5,036 bases of DNA from an uncultured Eggerthellaceae bacterium. GTDB taxonomy: Bacteria; Actinomycetota; Coriobacteriia; Coriobacteriales; Eggerthellaceae. Position numbers and translations under genes: made by a program. The notes beneath the pieces were generated by a model. That model was given only the letters and a program-made list of their open reading frames with translations. It was not told the DNA's origin and made no database searches. Shown piece by piece: positions 4,787 to 5,036 of the stretch (its first letter is position 1; each line of letters opens with the position of its first letter). The stretch lies in NCBI GenBank assembly GCA_946631805.1, contig CAMPAJ010000147.1:1-5036 (forward strand), given 5' to 3'.

Positions 4787-5036
4787 TTTGGCATAGGTGG
4801 GTTCGAGCTTTTCATAATCCTCATATTCGGGTTCCTGATCTTCGGCCCCGAGAAACTGCCCGAGATCGCGAAAGTGGTCGGGAAGGGCATCGCTCGGTTT
4901 AGGCAAGCTCAAGACGAGATGAACGGCGTTATCAAGTCGACGGATATTTACGATCCCAACTCCGACGAGCCGTTCAAGGACCCGATGCAGGCACTCGACA
5001 AGCTTGCGCGACATCAAGAAGAAAAGAAAGCTGCTG
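4784..5036 (+). CDS. TatA/TatB-family twin-arginine translocase subunit, 3'-truncated by the window
   Basis: The visible 84 residues start MFGIGGFELF. A short N-terminal transmembrane helix (about 6-20) is followed by the hinge FGPEKLP (20-26) and an amphipathic helix (about 27-50, including EIAKVVGKGIARFRQAQDEM). This is the classic TatA_B_E fold. A polar, charged tail rich in Asp, Lys and Glu follows and is cut at the window end. By family knowledge these inner-membrane proteins work with TatC to export folded proteins bearing twin-arginine signals. The acidic residue at position 8 (E8) resembles TatB, whereas TatA proteins often have Gln or a neutral residue; the FGP-x-KLPE hinge is found in both, so I leave the paralogue open. 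It begins with TTG after a strong Shine-Dalgarno and lies 20 bases after the small membrane protein gene. A tatC gene downstream would fit but is not in view. Confidence 0.88.
   Translation, partial: MFGIGGFELFIILIFGFLIFGPEKLPEIAKVVGKGIARFRQAQDEMNGVIKSTDIYDPNSDEPFKDPMQALDKLARHQEEKKAA

Noticed and set aside
4777..4800. ATG at 4777 as start of the TatA/TatB-family gene
   Set aside because: It is in a different frame from the Tat sequence and sits directly on the ribosome-binding site.

Overview
The window is GC-rich and reads almost entirely on the + strand. It looks like a chromosomal piece of a GC-rich, menaquinone-using bacterium. The menaquinone methyltransferase, the fused t6A proteins and the Tat component together suggest a member of the Actinomycetota, most likely the class Coriobacteriia (Eggerthella/Gordonibacter-like). 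That assignment is inference from gene content and composition, not from a marker-gene comparison.

Layout: (1) 1-556 holds the 3' three-quarters of a menG/ubiE-type menaquinone methyltransferase, cut by the window edge. (2) 622-3933 is one uninterrupted 1103-codon gene. It strings together four proteins usually encoded separately, in the order TsaE, TsaB, RimI, TsaD, joined by low-complexity linkers. Three of these modules make the N6-threonylcarbamoyl-adenosine (t6A37) tRNA modification; the fourth is a ribosomal-protein N-acetyltransferase commonly encoded beside them. (3) 3934-4547 is a 614-base intergenic region dense in DNA repeats. It starts with a terminator-like hairpin. It contains two inverted copies (A about 3981-4100, B about 4244-4361) of a structured element whose 23-24 bp stems differ in sequence but stay paired. 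Between them lies a cluster of three GGGTGTATCAG sites. A candidate promoter lies at its right end. (4) 4548-4763 encodes a 71-residue basic single-pass membrane protein that I do not recognise. (5) 4784 to the window end encodes the N-terminal 84 residues of a TatA/TatB-family translocase subunit, starting at TTG.

The tsa fusion joins the ATPase, the dimerisation subunit and the catalytic subunit of the t6A transferase in one chain; TsaC/Sua5, which makes the threonylcarbamoyl-AMP substrate, is not in the window. The last two genes appear to form a new transcription unit after the repeat region and probably serve the cell envelope and twin-arginine export. The two items most worth a second look are the four-module fusion and the A/B repeat pair with compensatory stem changes.
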